Below, in pieces: positions 9,510 through 17,812 of a stretch of DNA of 64,000 bases (the stretch's first letter is position 1; each line of letters starts with the position of its first letter). A program made the position numbers and the translations under genes. The stretch is from Streptomyces sp. GESEQ-35. GTDB taxonomy: Bacteria > Actinomycetota > Actinomycetes > Streptomycetales > Streptomycetaceae. The notes beneath the pieces are model-generated. The model saw only the letters and a program-made list of their open reading frames with translations. It ran no database searches and was not told the origin of the DNA. Where the stretch lies: positions 1 to 64,000 of the forward strand of contig NZ_JAFFSX010000019.1 in assembly GCF_017948485.1 (NCBI RefSeq), read 5' to 3'.

Positions 9510-10781
9510 ATGGCCACTGAACGCCGCCGGTCCGCAGTCAGGCGACTGACGTTCATCACCGCCGCGATGGTCGTGGCGGCGGCCGTCGCTCCGGGCCTGG
9601 CCTTCCCCTTCCCGGCCGACCCCGCATCCCGCCCCGACCCACAGCGTTCCGTAGCCCCCGGCCCGTCCCCGTCACCCCCTGACGCCGGGCACGCCCCGCC
9701 GGGAATCGCCGCGCACCAGCCCGCGTTCGGCGCGTACCTCCACTACGGGCCCCCCGGACTCAAGCGCATGAAGCAGCTCAGCCGCTGGCTCGGCGGCCAC
9801 GAAGTGCGCGTGGGGCACACGTATCTGCCGGGGGACCTGTGGAACAACATCGAGGGCGCGCACGGCTTCCTCAACAGCTGGGCCGAGTGGCGGCGCGCCG
9901 AGGACGACCGCATGTTCGTGCTCAACGTTCCGCTGATGGAGCGCAACGAGGAGAACGTCCCCGACCGGGAGGTCGGACAGCTGCTGCGCCGGGCCGCGGC
10001 CGGTGAGTTCGACGACCACTTCCGGGTGCTGGCCGAGCGGCTGGTCGACCTGGGTGTGCCGGACACGGTCCTGGTGCTCGGCTGGGAGATGAACGGCATC
10101 ACCTACACCCATCGCTGCGACCCCGATCCGGAGCGATGGAAGCTGTACTGGAGGCGCATCGTCACCGTCATGCGCTCGGTTCCCGGCCAGAAGTTCAAGT
10201 TCGACTTCGCCCCGAGCCGCGGCACCGACGCGATTCCCTGGTCCGAGTGCTATCCCGGCGACGACGTCGTGGACATCGTCGGCATGGACTCGTACGACCA
10301 GCCGCACGACATGACGTTCGACGAGCAGGTCTCCGAGCCCTACGGCCTGAAGTACCACGTGGACTTCGCGCGGGCCCACCACAAGCCGATCTCGTATCCC
10401 GAATGGGGTCTGTTCCGCAACGGCGACAACGTCACGTACATGCTGCGGATGCTCGCGTGGATGGACGAGCACAAGCCGCTCTACAACACCATCACCGACT
10501 ACTGCCCGCACGGCGTGTGGCTGTGTGCCGCCAACCCCCGTGCCTCCGCCTTGTATCGCGCGGTGCTGTCCAGCCCGCCCGAGCCGAAGCCGACACCGGT
10601 CCCGGTCCCGACCGCGCCCACGAAGCCGGCGCCGGTGCCGACACCGACGCCGGTGCCGACACCCACGCCCATGCCCTCCAAGCTGCCGCGCTGCACGCCG
10701 CTGGAACTCTCCGGCTGGCTCGAGCACCAGATCGGCGGCAGGCTCGCCGTCTGCCTTCAGTGGGCGGAGCGTTACTCCTGA
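9510..10781 (+). CDS. Secreted GH26-like glycoside hydrolase
   Basis: A 423-residue exported protein: signal peptide (RRLTFITAAMVVAAAVAPGLA), catalytic domain about 65-360, a Pro/Thr-rich linker (PTPVPTPTPMP), and a short C-terminal segment with two cysteines. The candidate acid/base is the Glu in LGWEMNG (about 193) and the nucleophile the Glu in YPEWGL (about 297), as in the beta-mannanase/GH26 group. It ends 10 bp inside the convergent exopolysaccharide operon. It probably trims or releases the polymer that operon makes. The exact glycan is unknown. Confidence 0.75.
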   Translation: MATERRRSAVRRLTFITAAMVVAAAVAPGLAFPFPADPASRPDPQRSVAPGPSPSPPDAGHAPPGIAAHQPAFGAYLHYGPPGLKRMKQLSRWLGGHEVRVGHTYLPGDLWNNIEGAHGFLNSWAEWRRAEDDRMFVLNVPLMERNEENVPDREVGQLLRRAAAGEFDDHFRVLAERLVDLGVPDTVLVLGWEMNGITYTHRCDPDPERWKLYWRRIVTVMRSVPGQKFKFDFAPSRGTDAIPWSECYPGDDVVDIVGMDSYDQPHDMTFDEQVSEPYGLKYHVDFARAHHKPISYPEWGLFRNGDNVTYMLRMLAWMDEHKPLYNTITDYCPHGVWLCAANPRASALYRAVLSSPPEPKPTPVPVPTAPTKPAPVPTPTPVPTPTPMPSKLPRCTPLELSGWLEHQIGGRLAVCLQWAERYS

Positions 10782-11881
10782 TCGGGAGGACCGGGATGCC
10801 CGCGCAGGACCTGCTTGGCGCGGCGCCGGGCGGCCGCCTCGCCGACGGCGGCCGCCAACAGCGGGGCGGTGCGGCGCCTGGCCAGCAGGAGCCGCTCGTT
10901 GACGACCGTCTCGGGGCACCAGCGGTACTTGTACGGCTCGTCGCCGCGCAGCAGGCTGAAAACCCGGTGCCCGCCGCCGGAGGCCAGGTCGGCGGACGCG
11001 CGCAGCAGCATCGTCGCCACGTCCACCTTGCGGTCCCGCAGCTGCGGGTGGAAGCCGTACATGTACAGGCCGGCCAGTCCCGCTGACAGCAGATTCAGCT
11101 TGACCGCCACGACCGAGCCTTCGAGCACGAACTCCGTCACCGCGGCCTCACCGGACCGGGCCATGGAGACCGCCGACCTGACCAGGTGCTCCAGGAACCG
11201 CGGCCGCATGTGCTCCGGCGACACCTTCCGGTCCTGCCACTGGAGCCGGTGCAGTTCGAGGAGCCGGCCCAGCGCGGCCTCCGTCTCGTCGTGGCGTACG
11301 ACGCGCCACTCGATGCCGAGCCGGGCGAGCTGGTTCACCTTGTTGCGGATCCGTCGGCCTCGCGACGCCGGAAGCCGCCCGACCAACTCGTCCATGGGCA
11401 CGGCGGGCAGTTCCAGGCACAGGGAGTCGTGTATCCGGTGCCGCGGGCCGCGCCAGCAGCGGTAGACCCGCTCCAGCGCGCTGCCCGGCCGCACCTCATG
11501 GAAGTCGATCAGGGCGGTGCGGGCCAGCTCGCCAAGGGCGTTCGCCAGCGCCGGGGTGCCCTCGGCGGCCGCCGCTTCGTCGAGGAGAACATCGCAGAAG
11601 TCGGTGATGGTGCCGCCGATCGGCACCAGCGCCGGCAGCGGGCGGTACATGCGCATCAGCGGTGCCGCCGCCACCAGTTCACCGCTCCTGCGCACCAGCA
11701 CCAGCCGCAGCCGGTCCGGGGTGCCGTACGACAGCCACCACGAGTGCAGCCAGGCATGGCTCTGGAACGGTGTCGCCGACGGACAGGCCCGGAACAGGCG
11801 TTCCCACTCCCCGGCCAGCTCCCCGAACGCGCGCTCGTCGGTGCACACCTCCACCGACAGCGCGCGTCCGGCCGAGGTCAT
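10772..11881 (-). CDS. GNAT-like (FemAB/BioF2-type) acetyltransferase
   Basis: A 369-residue protein of the double-GNAT type found in capsule and exopolysaccharide loci: SHAWLHSWWLSYG near the N-terminus and, in the second half, RIRNKVNQL, LLELHRLQWQDR and DEPYKYRWCPE. Such proteins transfer an acyl or amino-acid group to a sugar or precursor. It is the last gene of the operon; its ATG overlaps the stop of the Wzz-like gene (ATGA), and its own TAA overlaps the end of the convergent glycoside hydrolase gene. Confidence 0.7.
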   Translation of the reverse strand: MTSAGRALSVEVCTDERAFGELAGEWERLFRACPSATPFQSHAWLHSWWLSYGTPDRLRLVLVRRSGELVAAAPLMRMYRPLPALVPIGGTITDFCDVLLDEAAAAEGTPALANALGELARTALIDFHEVRPGSALERVYRCWRGPRHRIHDSLCLELPAVPMDELVGRLPASRGRRIRNKVNQLARLGIEWRVVRHDETEAALGRLLELHRLQWQDRKVSPEHMRPRFLEHLVRSAVSMARSGEAAVTEFVLEGSVVAVKLNLLSAGLAGLYMYGFHPQLRDRKVDVATMLLRASADLASGGGHRVFSLLRGDEPYKYRWCPETVVNERLLLARRRTAPLLAAAVGEAAARRRAKQVLRGHPGPPDQE

Positions 11882-12540
11882 TCGAGCGTCCCGCGGGCGT
11901 CGGCGGCGTGGGCCGGGCCCGGTACCGGTGCCCGCCCCGCGTCGTCGTCCGCCGTCCGCCGCGGCCGGGCCAGCAGCGCGAGGCCGCCCAGCAGAGCGCC
12001 GGCGCTCGTGCCCACCAGCGTGGTGAGTTCCGGTGACGCGGACGACGGCTCGGTGGGCTTCGCGGCACGGGAGAGGCGTTCGAGCCGGATGCCGGTCTGC
12101 TTCTTGGTGTGGCCCGCCTGCGTGATCAGCGCGCGGGACACGGCGTTGGCGATGTCGACGGCCTGGCCCGGTTTCGACGAGGTCGCCGAGACCGAGACCA
12201 TCGGCGCGTCCGGCGAGGTCGCGACCTGCACGCTCTCGCGCATCGTCGCGGCCGGCACGCCCGCCCACATCTGCGCGTCCCCGAGCACCGCGAGCTGCGG
12301 GGCCACCCGGCCGTACGCCTGCGCGAAGCCGAGCGCATCGGTGCAGTCGACGTCGGACCGGCCGGACGCCACGGCCACGACGGAGCTGGTCGCCGTGTAC
12401 TGCGGCGGCTTCAACTGGCCGTACGCGCCACCGGCCACGGCGCCGAGCAGTGCGCCGGCGGGCAGCAGCCACCAGGAGGGCAGCCGCTTCACACGTGTCC
12501 GGCCCAGCCGCCGTGCACTGCGATCGGGGTTGTCGGTCAT
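11878..12540 (-). CDS. Wzz-like chain-length determinant
   Basis: A 220-residue protein with one N-terminal membrane helix (WWLLPAGALLGAVAGGAYG) and one C-terminal helix (LVGTSAGALLGGLALLARP) flanking an extracytoplasmic domain, the layout of polysaccharide co-polymerases. KPPQYTATSSVVAV right after the first helix is typical of Wzz proteins. No cytoplasmic tyrosine-kinase domain is attached. It is joined to both neighbours by ATGA overlaps and probably sets polymer length with the Wzy-like protein. Confidence 0.75.
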   Translation of the reverse strand: MTDNPDRSARRLGRTRVKRLPSWWLLPAGALLGAVAGGAYGQLKPPQYTATSSVVAVASGRSDVDCTDALGFAQAYGRVAPQLAVLGDAQMWAGVPAATMRESVQVATSPDAPMVSVSATSSKPGQAVDIANAVSRALITQAGHTKKQTGIRLERLSRAAKPTEPSSASPELTTLVGTSAGALLGGLALLARPRRTADDDAGRAPVPGPAHAADARGTLE

Positions 12541-13679
12541 GGGGAACTCACTTCCAGGGTCGAGCCGGACAGAGCGGCCGTGTACACATTCATCAACTGC
12601 CGGGCGCTGCACGCGATGTCATAGCGGTGCACGGCGGCCGGGGCGGTCCGCTCGCCCGGTCCCGCCGCCCGCAGCCGCAGCAGTTCCCGCGCGTACGCCC
12701 CCTCGTCGCCCATGACGCGCCGGGCACCGGGTGCCGCGTCCGGCGGCAGGTCCTCGACGGCGGGGCAGCTCGCGTACAGCACGGGCAGCCCGGCCGCCAG
12801 CGCCTCCACCACCGCGAGGCCGAAGGACTCCTCCGCCGACGGCGAGGCGAGCACGTCCATCGCGGAGAGCAGGGCGGCCAGGTCGGGTGCGTCGTCGCCG
12901 GGGTCGGGCAGAGCCGGCCGCTCGCCGGTCAGCACCACCCGGTCCGCGACCCCCAGCCCCAGGGCGATCCGCCGCAGCGGCCATGCCTCGGACCCGCCGC
13001 CGACCAGCAACAGCCGTACGTCACCCGGCAGTTGGGTCAGTGCGCGGACCAGCAGATCGAAGCGCTTGCCCGGGGCGAGGCGCCCCACACCGCCGATGAC
13101 GTACGCGTCCTCCGGCAGCCCGAGATACGCCCGTGCCTCCTTGCGGCGCACCTCGTCGAACCGGAACCGGGGCGCGTCGATGCCGTTCGGGATGACATGG
13201 ATGCGCGGCCCGGGCACGCCCCAGTGGCGCAGCCGCTCGGCCACCGTCGGCGAGACGGCGACCGTGGTGTGGCCGAGGCGCTCACCGGCCAGGTACAGCG
13301 CGCGGACGCCCGCGGTCAGCGGCCGGCCCTCCAGCCGGGTGGCGCCGATCGAGTGCTCGGTGGCCACGACGGCCCGCACTCCCGCGAGTCGCGCGGCGAT
13401 CCGGCCGTAGAAGCAGGCCCGGTAGAGATGGGTGTGTACGAGGTCGTAGCCGCCGGCGCGGATCAGCCGGGCGAGCCGGGGGAGCGCTCCGAGGTCGCGG
13501 TTGCCGCGCATCCCGAGGTGGGTGACGCGGACCCCGTCGGCGGCCAGGCCCGCGGCGACCGGGCCGGGGTTCGTCAGCGCCACCACGTCACACTCGGCGG
13601 GCAGATGGCGCAGCAGCAGCCGCAGCTGCTGTTCCGCTCCGCCGACGCCGAGGCCGGTGATGACGTGCAGAGCCCTCAC
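12537..13679 (-). CDS. Glycosyltransferase, GT4 family
   Basis: A 380-residue GT-B enzyme starting at GTG. The N-terminal half has HVITGLGVGGAEQQLRLLL and LVHTHLYRACFYGR. The C-terminal half has VIPNGID, GGVGRLAPGKRFDLL and the donor-binding motif SPSAEESFGLAVVEALAAGLPV. It adds a sugar from a nucleotide donor to the lipid-linked repeat unit at the inner membrane face. Its stop overlaps the start of the Wzz-like gene. Confidence 0.85.
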   Translation of the reverse strand: MRALHVITGLGVGGAEQQLRLLLRHLPAECDVVALTNPGPVAAGLAADGVRVTHLGMRGNRDLGALPRLARLIRAGGYDLVHTHLYRACFYGRIAARLAGVRAVVATEHSIGATRLEGRPLTAGVRALYLAGERLGHTTVAVSPTVAERLRHWGVPGPRIHVIPNGIDAPRFRFDEVRRKEARAYLGLPEDAYVIGGVGRLAPGKRFDLLVRALTQLPGDVRLLLVGGGSEAWPLRRIALGLGVADRVVLTGERPALPDPGDDAPDLAALLSAMDVLASPSAEESFGLAVVEALAAGLPVLYASCPAVEDLPPDAAPGARRVMGDEGAYARELLRLRAAGPGERTAPAAVHRYDIACSARQLMNVYTAALSGSTLEVSSP

Positions 13680-14467
13680 GCGGACTCCAGGGCACGGCCG
13701 TGGGCCAGGGCCAGGCGTCGCTTCAGCTCCAGCCGCAGCGAGGTGTCCGCCTGCCCGACGTGGATGCGGGGCAGCGCGAAGTCGCCGGAGCCGGCCGGGC
13801 CGGGGGTGATCGCGCAGGCGTAGCGGTAACCGGCCCGGCGTACGGCGGCGGTGGCACGCTCGTCGAGATATCCGTACGGGTAGCAGAAGCCCGCGATGTC
13901 GCCGCCGGTGATCCCGGCGAGCCGGTGCCGGCTGTCATTGGTCTCGGCGTGCAGTTCCTCGTCCGTGGCCCTGGTCAGATCGACGTGGACCAGACCGTGC
14001 GAGGCGATCTCCATGCCCGCGGCCGCGGCACGGCGGATGCCGTCGACGTCGAGCAGCGGCTTGCGCGGGCCGGTCGCCTCCCATGCGTTCTCGCCGCCGA
14101 GCCGGCCGGGCAGCACGAACACGGTCGCCGTGAAGTCCCAGCGGTGCAGCACGGGCAGCGCGTGGGTGACGAAGTCGTCGTACCCGTCGTCGAAGGTGAG
14201 CCCCACCAGGCCGCGCGCCGCGCCACGGGCACGCGCCGCGAGCAACTCGCGGACGCTCACCCCGCGCAGGCCGCGCCCGGACAGCCAGGCGAGCTGCCGG
14301 TCGAGGCGCGCGGGGGTGACGGTGACGTTGTACGGGTCGTCCGGACACTCCGAGACGGAGTGGTACATGGCCACCCAGGGGGCGGAACGCCGCGACGGGC
14401 GTCCTCCCGCGGGTGGTGCGGGATCGGGTTTGGCCGTGTTCGGCGCGGCGGAGGTGTCAGCGACCAT
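13676..14467 (-). CDS. Polysaccharide deacetylase (NodB/CE4 family)
   Basis: A 263-residue protein with the NodB motifs TFDDGYDD (metal Asp) and SHGLVHVDLT (metal His pair) and the later FCYPYGYLD. No signal peptide is evident, so it may act on lipid-linked intermediates inside the cell, or be exported by an unseen route. It removes N- or O-acetyl groups from sugars in this family. The start MVADTS overlaps the end of the flippase gene by 11 bp. Confidence 0.85.
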   Translation of the reverse strand: MVADTSAAPNTAKPDPAPPAGGRPSRRSAPWVAMYHSVSECPDDPYNVTVTPARLDRQLAWLSGRGLRGVSVRELLAARARGAARGLVGLTFDDGYDDFVTHALPVLHRWDFTATVFVLPGRLGGENAWEATGPRKPLLDVDGIRRAAAAGMEIASHGLVHVDLTRATDEELHAETNDSRHRLAGITGGDIAGFCYPYGYLDERATAAVRRAGYRYACAITPGPAGSGDFALPRIHVGQADTSLRLELKRRLALAHGRALESA

Positions 14468-16481
14468 GGCGAAGCCTTCGTTTGACGGAGCGACGGACGG
14501 AGTGCACGACGGAAAGCAGCAGGGACCGGGCGCCCGCCACATCGAAGATCCAGGCCGGCAGCAGGAAGACGGCGGTCACGCACAGGAAGCAGGCGGCGAC
14601 GGACGCCGCGGGCGAGGCGAACAGCCCCGCGCAGACCAGCCCGGCTCCGGTGGCGCACACGGCCGCGCACACCGGTCCGGCCAGTTGGGCGACGACCCGG
14701 CGGACGCGCACGGGCACGCTGCGCGGCCCCAGCCCGTGCAGCAGGAGCAGCGCGGTCAGGGTGATGCCGATCGCGTTGGCGGCGGCGATGCCGCGGACGC
14801 CCCACGGCTCCACGGCCCAGGCACCGATGACGACGTTGGCGAGCACGCCCACGCCCATCGCGCCCAGCGGATACCAGGTGGTCCGGCCGGCCGAGAAGTA
14901 CGACCGTACGAGCGCCCCCACCAGGGTGTGCCCGAGCAGTCCGACCGCGTACACCCGCATCACGGCGGCGGTCGCGGCGGTGTCCCCGGCCGTGAACGCA
15001 CCGCGCTGGAAAAGGAGCTGGACGATCTGCGGCGCCGAGGCCACGATCGCGGCGGCGCCCAGCAGCGCGACGGAGGCCACCAGCACCAGGTCCCGCTCGA
15101 CCCGGTCCCGGGCCCGCCGGGTGTCGCCCTCGGCGACGGCCTGCGCCACCACCGGGAAGGTGACGACACACACCATCATGGCCAGCGACATCGGCAACTG
15201 GGCGACCTTCTGGGCGTAGTTGAGGTGTGAGATGGCGCCGGCCGGCAGCCCGGAGGCGAAGTAGCGCTCGATGAGGACCTGCGACTGCCGGCAGAGGGTG
15301 AAGAGCAGGACCGCGCAGACGAGGCCACGCGCGAGCAGCCTGCCGGCGTCGCCGCTGTCCCCGTCGCCGTCGGGCCGCCCGGCGATCCGCCGCCACAGGG
15401 ACGGTGCCTGGACGGCGACCATGAGGCACCCGCCGAGCGCGACACCGAGAGCGGCGGACCGCACCCCCCAGCGCTCACCGAGAACGAGCATCGTGGCGAT
15501 GATCGCGATGTTGTACGCGATGTAGATCGCGCCCGGCGCGAGATAGCTGCGGTGGGCCCGCAGCGCCGCGCTGCAGTACCCGGCCAGCCCGAAACTCAGG
15601 ACGCAGGTCGCCGTCAGCCGGGTGCAGGACACGGCGAGGGACGGATCGGGCAGACCGGGCGCCAGCACGGAGACCAGCAGCGGAGCCCCGGCCGCGAGCG
15701 CGGCGCCGGTGGCGGTCAGCGCGAGGCACAGCCGCGGCAGCGAGGCGGCGACCAGGGCGTGCACAGGGTCGGAGGTGCTGATCCCGGCCGCCCGCCGCGC
15801 CAGCGCCACGCTGAACGCGGGCACGAGCACGAACGCCATCCCGTCCTCGATCAGCAGCGTCGACGCCATCTCGGGCAGCGTCCAGGCCACCAGAAACGCG
15901 TCGGTGTCCGCCCCGGCCCCGAAGAGCTGCGCGAGCGCCCGGTCCCGCCCGAGCCCCAGAAGCGCCCCGGCCATGGACAACACGGCGGACAACAACGTCG
16001 CCCTCGCGAGAAACCGTCCCGAGACAGCGCCCGCCCGCTCGGCGCCCACCGCGACAGAGCGGGCGTCGACTGGGTGTGGGTTGCCCGAGCGGGTCGCGGA
16101 GGCGGGGTAGCCATGGGCTGGGTGTGGGCTGTCCAGGTGGGGCGTGGGGGCGTGGTGGGCCTCGGTCGGGAGGGGGTTGTTCACGTGGGCCGTGTGGTGA
16201 GGGTTGGTCTCGGTCGGGGGTGGGCGCTTCGTGTCGGGCGTGGGGGCGTGGTGGGCCTCGGTCGGGAGGGGGTCGTTCACGTGGGCCGCGTGCTCAGGGT
16301 TGCCTTCGACCGGAGGCGGGCACTTCGCACCGGGCGTGGGGTCGAGGTGGATGCCGTCGGCCGGAAGTCGGGCGGTCATGTCGGTCGCGTGTTCGGGGTG
16401 GTCGTCGATCGGGGGCCGGCCGTCCATGCCAGTCGTGTGCTCGGGGGCGGCGCCTCCGGTCGCCACGGGCCGGGGCGTCAT
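14457..16481 (-). CDS. MurJ/MviN-like lipid-linked oligosaccharide flippase
   Basis: A 674-residue protein. Residues about 150-670 form a MATE/MOP-type flippase with some 13-14 membrane helices (ATLLSAVLSMAGALLGLGRDRALAQLFGAGADTDAF begins the domain). The first 150 residues are a His/Pro-rich disordered tail with imperfect repeats not expected in the family. It would move the lipid-linked repeat unit across the membrane (Wzx role). The ATG at 16481 overlaps the polymerase stop by ATGA; this overlap supports the start, although it means including the repeat tail. Confidence 0.8.
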   Translation of the reverse strand: MTPRPVATGGAAPEHTTGMDGRPPIDDHPEHATDMTARLPADGIHLDPTPGAKCPPPVEGNPEHAAHVNDPLPTEAHHAPTPDTKRPPPTETNPHHTAHVNNPLPTEAHHAPTPHLDSPHPAHGYPASATRSGNPHPVDARSVAVGAERAGAVSGRFLARATLLSAVLSMAGALLGLGRDRALAQLFGAGADTDAFLVAWTLPEMASTLLIEDGMAFVLVPAFSVALARRAAGISTSDPVHALVAASLPRLCLALTATGAALAAGAPLLVSVLAPGLPDPSLAVSCTRLTATCVLSFGLAGYCSAALRAHRSYLAPGAIYIAYNIAIIATMLVLGERWGVRSAALGVALGGCLMVAVQAPSLWRRIAGRPDGDGDSGDAGRLLARGLVCAVLLFTLCRQSQVLIERYFASGLPAGAISHLNYAQKVAQLPMSLAMMVCVVTFPVVAQAVAEGDTRRARDRVERDLVLVASVALLGAAAIVASAPQIVQLLFQRGAFTAGDTAATAAVMRVYAVGLLGHTLVGALVRSYFSAGRTTWYPLGAMGVGVLANVVIGAWAVEPWGVRGIAAANAIGITLTALLLLHGLGPRSVPVRVRRVVAQLAGPVCAAVCATGAGLVCAGLFASPAASVAACFLCVTAVFLLPAWIFDVAGARSLLLSVVHSVRRSVKRRLRHGR
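16140..16291 (-). repeat. 96-bp direct repeat in the flippase N-terminal tail
   Basis: A stretch of more than 50 bp beginning at 16140 is repeated with few changes at 16236, an offset of 96 bp (32 codons). It encodes two copies of a peptide containing PLPTEAHHAPTP. The frame is kept, so it reads as a protein repeat rather than a mobile element. Confidence 0.75.
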
Positions 16482-17806
16482 CGTGCGCTCGATTCCGCCG
16501 CCGGGGCCGCCGTCGCGCCGGGGGCCAGTGCCGACCAGGCGGCCAGGCCGAGGCAGACGGCCGTCAGGACGGTGGAGGGGCCGCCGATGTCGGCGTACAG
16601 GAAGTTGATGAGCGTCCACAGCAGGAGCCCGCAGGTCGCGAGCGCGTAGTTCTGGGCGCGTCCGCCCAGCCGCAGCCGGCGCAGTGCGCAGACCAGCAGG
16701 GCCAGCCAGCCGCCCGCCACCGTGAGCAGACCCAGCAGCCCCTGCTCGCTGAGGACCAGCAGATACATGTTGTGCGGGGAGAGCAGGGGCTGGCGCCGGT
16801 AGGCCTGGCCCGCTCCTCCCGTGTCGCTGCCGGACGACAGCGCGAGCGAGGCGTGGCCGTCCCGGTGCGCGGGAAAGGCCTTCAACCCCACGCCCGTCAC
16901 CGGGTGTTCGCGCCACATGCCGGCGGCCGCCGACCACAGGGTGTAGCGGTCGACGACCGACTGGTCCGGCGCGTCGGCGACCTGAGTGATGCTGGTCAGC
17001 CGCTCCTGAAGCACCGAGGCGCCCACACCGAGCCCGCCCACCAGCACCACCGAGGCCGCGACCGCCGCCGCGAACACCGCCACCGCCCGCCGCACCCCGG
17101 CCAGCAGCAACTGCGCCCCGCAGGCCAGGGCCGTGGCGATCCAGGCACCCCGGCTGAAGGACAGCGCGAGCGGCACGAGCAGCGCGACCGCACATCCGGC
17201 CGCGACGATCTGCTGCCGCCGCGCTCGCGTCCCGAGGGCGAGACCGGTCGCGGCCACCACGCCGTACGCGACGACGGTCGCCATCCCCATCACGTCCGAC
17301 GGCCCGAAGGTCCCCACGGCCCGAATCTCGGCTCCGCCGTACGAGGCCCCGGTCCCGGTGAGGTACTGGTGCACCCCGATCGCCCCCTGCCACAGCGCGA
17401 GGCCGACCAGCGACCACAGCACCAGCCGGGCATCGCGCCGGTCCCGCACCAGCAGCACCACCGCGACCGGGACGAGCACGAACACCTGCAAGTAGCGGGC
17501 CAGTCCGGTGATCGCGTCGCCGGGCGTCAACGCCCCCGCCGCCGCGACCGCGATGCCCACCGCGGGCAGCCCGAACACAACCGCCGCCGTCCGTGTCAGC
17601 GGGCGCCGCGCCTGCCGTGTGGTGTGGACGACGGCCCACAGCACGAGCAGCCCCGAGGCCGCGTCGGCGGGGGTGGCCGCGCTGTCCGGTGCGACCGGCA
17701 GCCCCAGCAGGACGACGACCGCCACCACCGGCAGGACGGGAACGGCCCGGCGCAGCGCCGGCAGCGGCAGCACAAGCGGGGGAGAGGCCGCCGAGGGAGT
17801 GCTCAC
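16478..17806 (-). CDS. O-antigen ligase/polymerase-like membrane protein (Wzy)
   Basis: A 442-residue polytopic protein with about 10-12 membrane segments. The large periplasmic-side loop contains DRYTLWSAAAGMWREHPVTGVGLKAFPAH and SPHNMYLLVLSEQGLLGLL, the two motif regions that define the Wzy_C/O-antigen ligase family (RxxxW, GxG, PHNxxL). It probably polymerises flipped repeat units outside the membrane. It starts at GTG 17806, 6 bp after the end of the sugar transferase gene, and its stop overlaps the flippase start. Confidence 0.85.
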   Translation of the reverse strand: MSTPSAASPPLVLPLPALRRAVPVLPVVAVVVLLGLPVAPDSAATPADAASGLLVLWAVVHTTRQARRPLTRTAAVVFGLPAVGIAVAAAGALTPGDAITGLARYLQVFVLVPVAVVLLVRDRRDARLVLWSLVGLALWQGAIGVHQYLTGTGASYGGAEIRAVGTFGPSDVMGMATVVAYGVVAATGLALGTRARRQQIVAAGCAVALLVPLALSFSRGAWIATALACGAQLLLAGVRRAVAVFAAAVAASVVLVGGLGVGASVLQERLTSITQVADAPDQSVVDRYTLWSAAAGMWREHPVTGVGLKAFPAHRDGHASLALSSGSDTGGAGQAYRRQPLLSPHNMYLLVLSEQGLLGLLTVAGGWLALLVCALRRLRLGGRAQNYALATCGLLLWTLINFLYADIGGPSTVLTAVCLGLAAWSALAPGATAAPAAESSAR

Positions 17807-17812
17807 CGGTGC

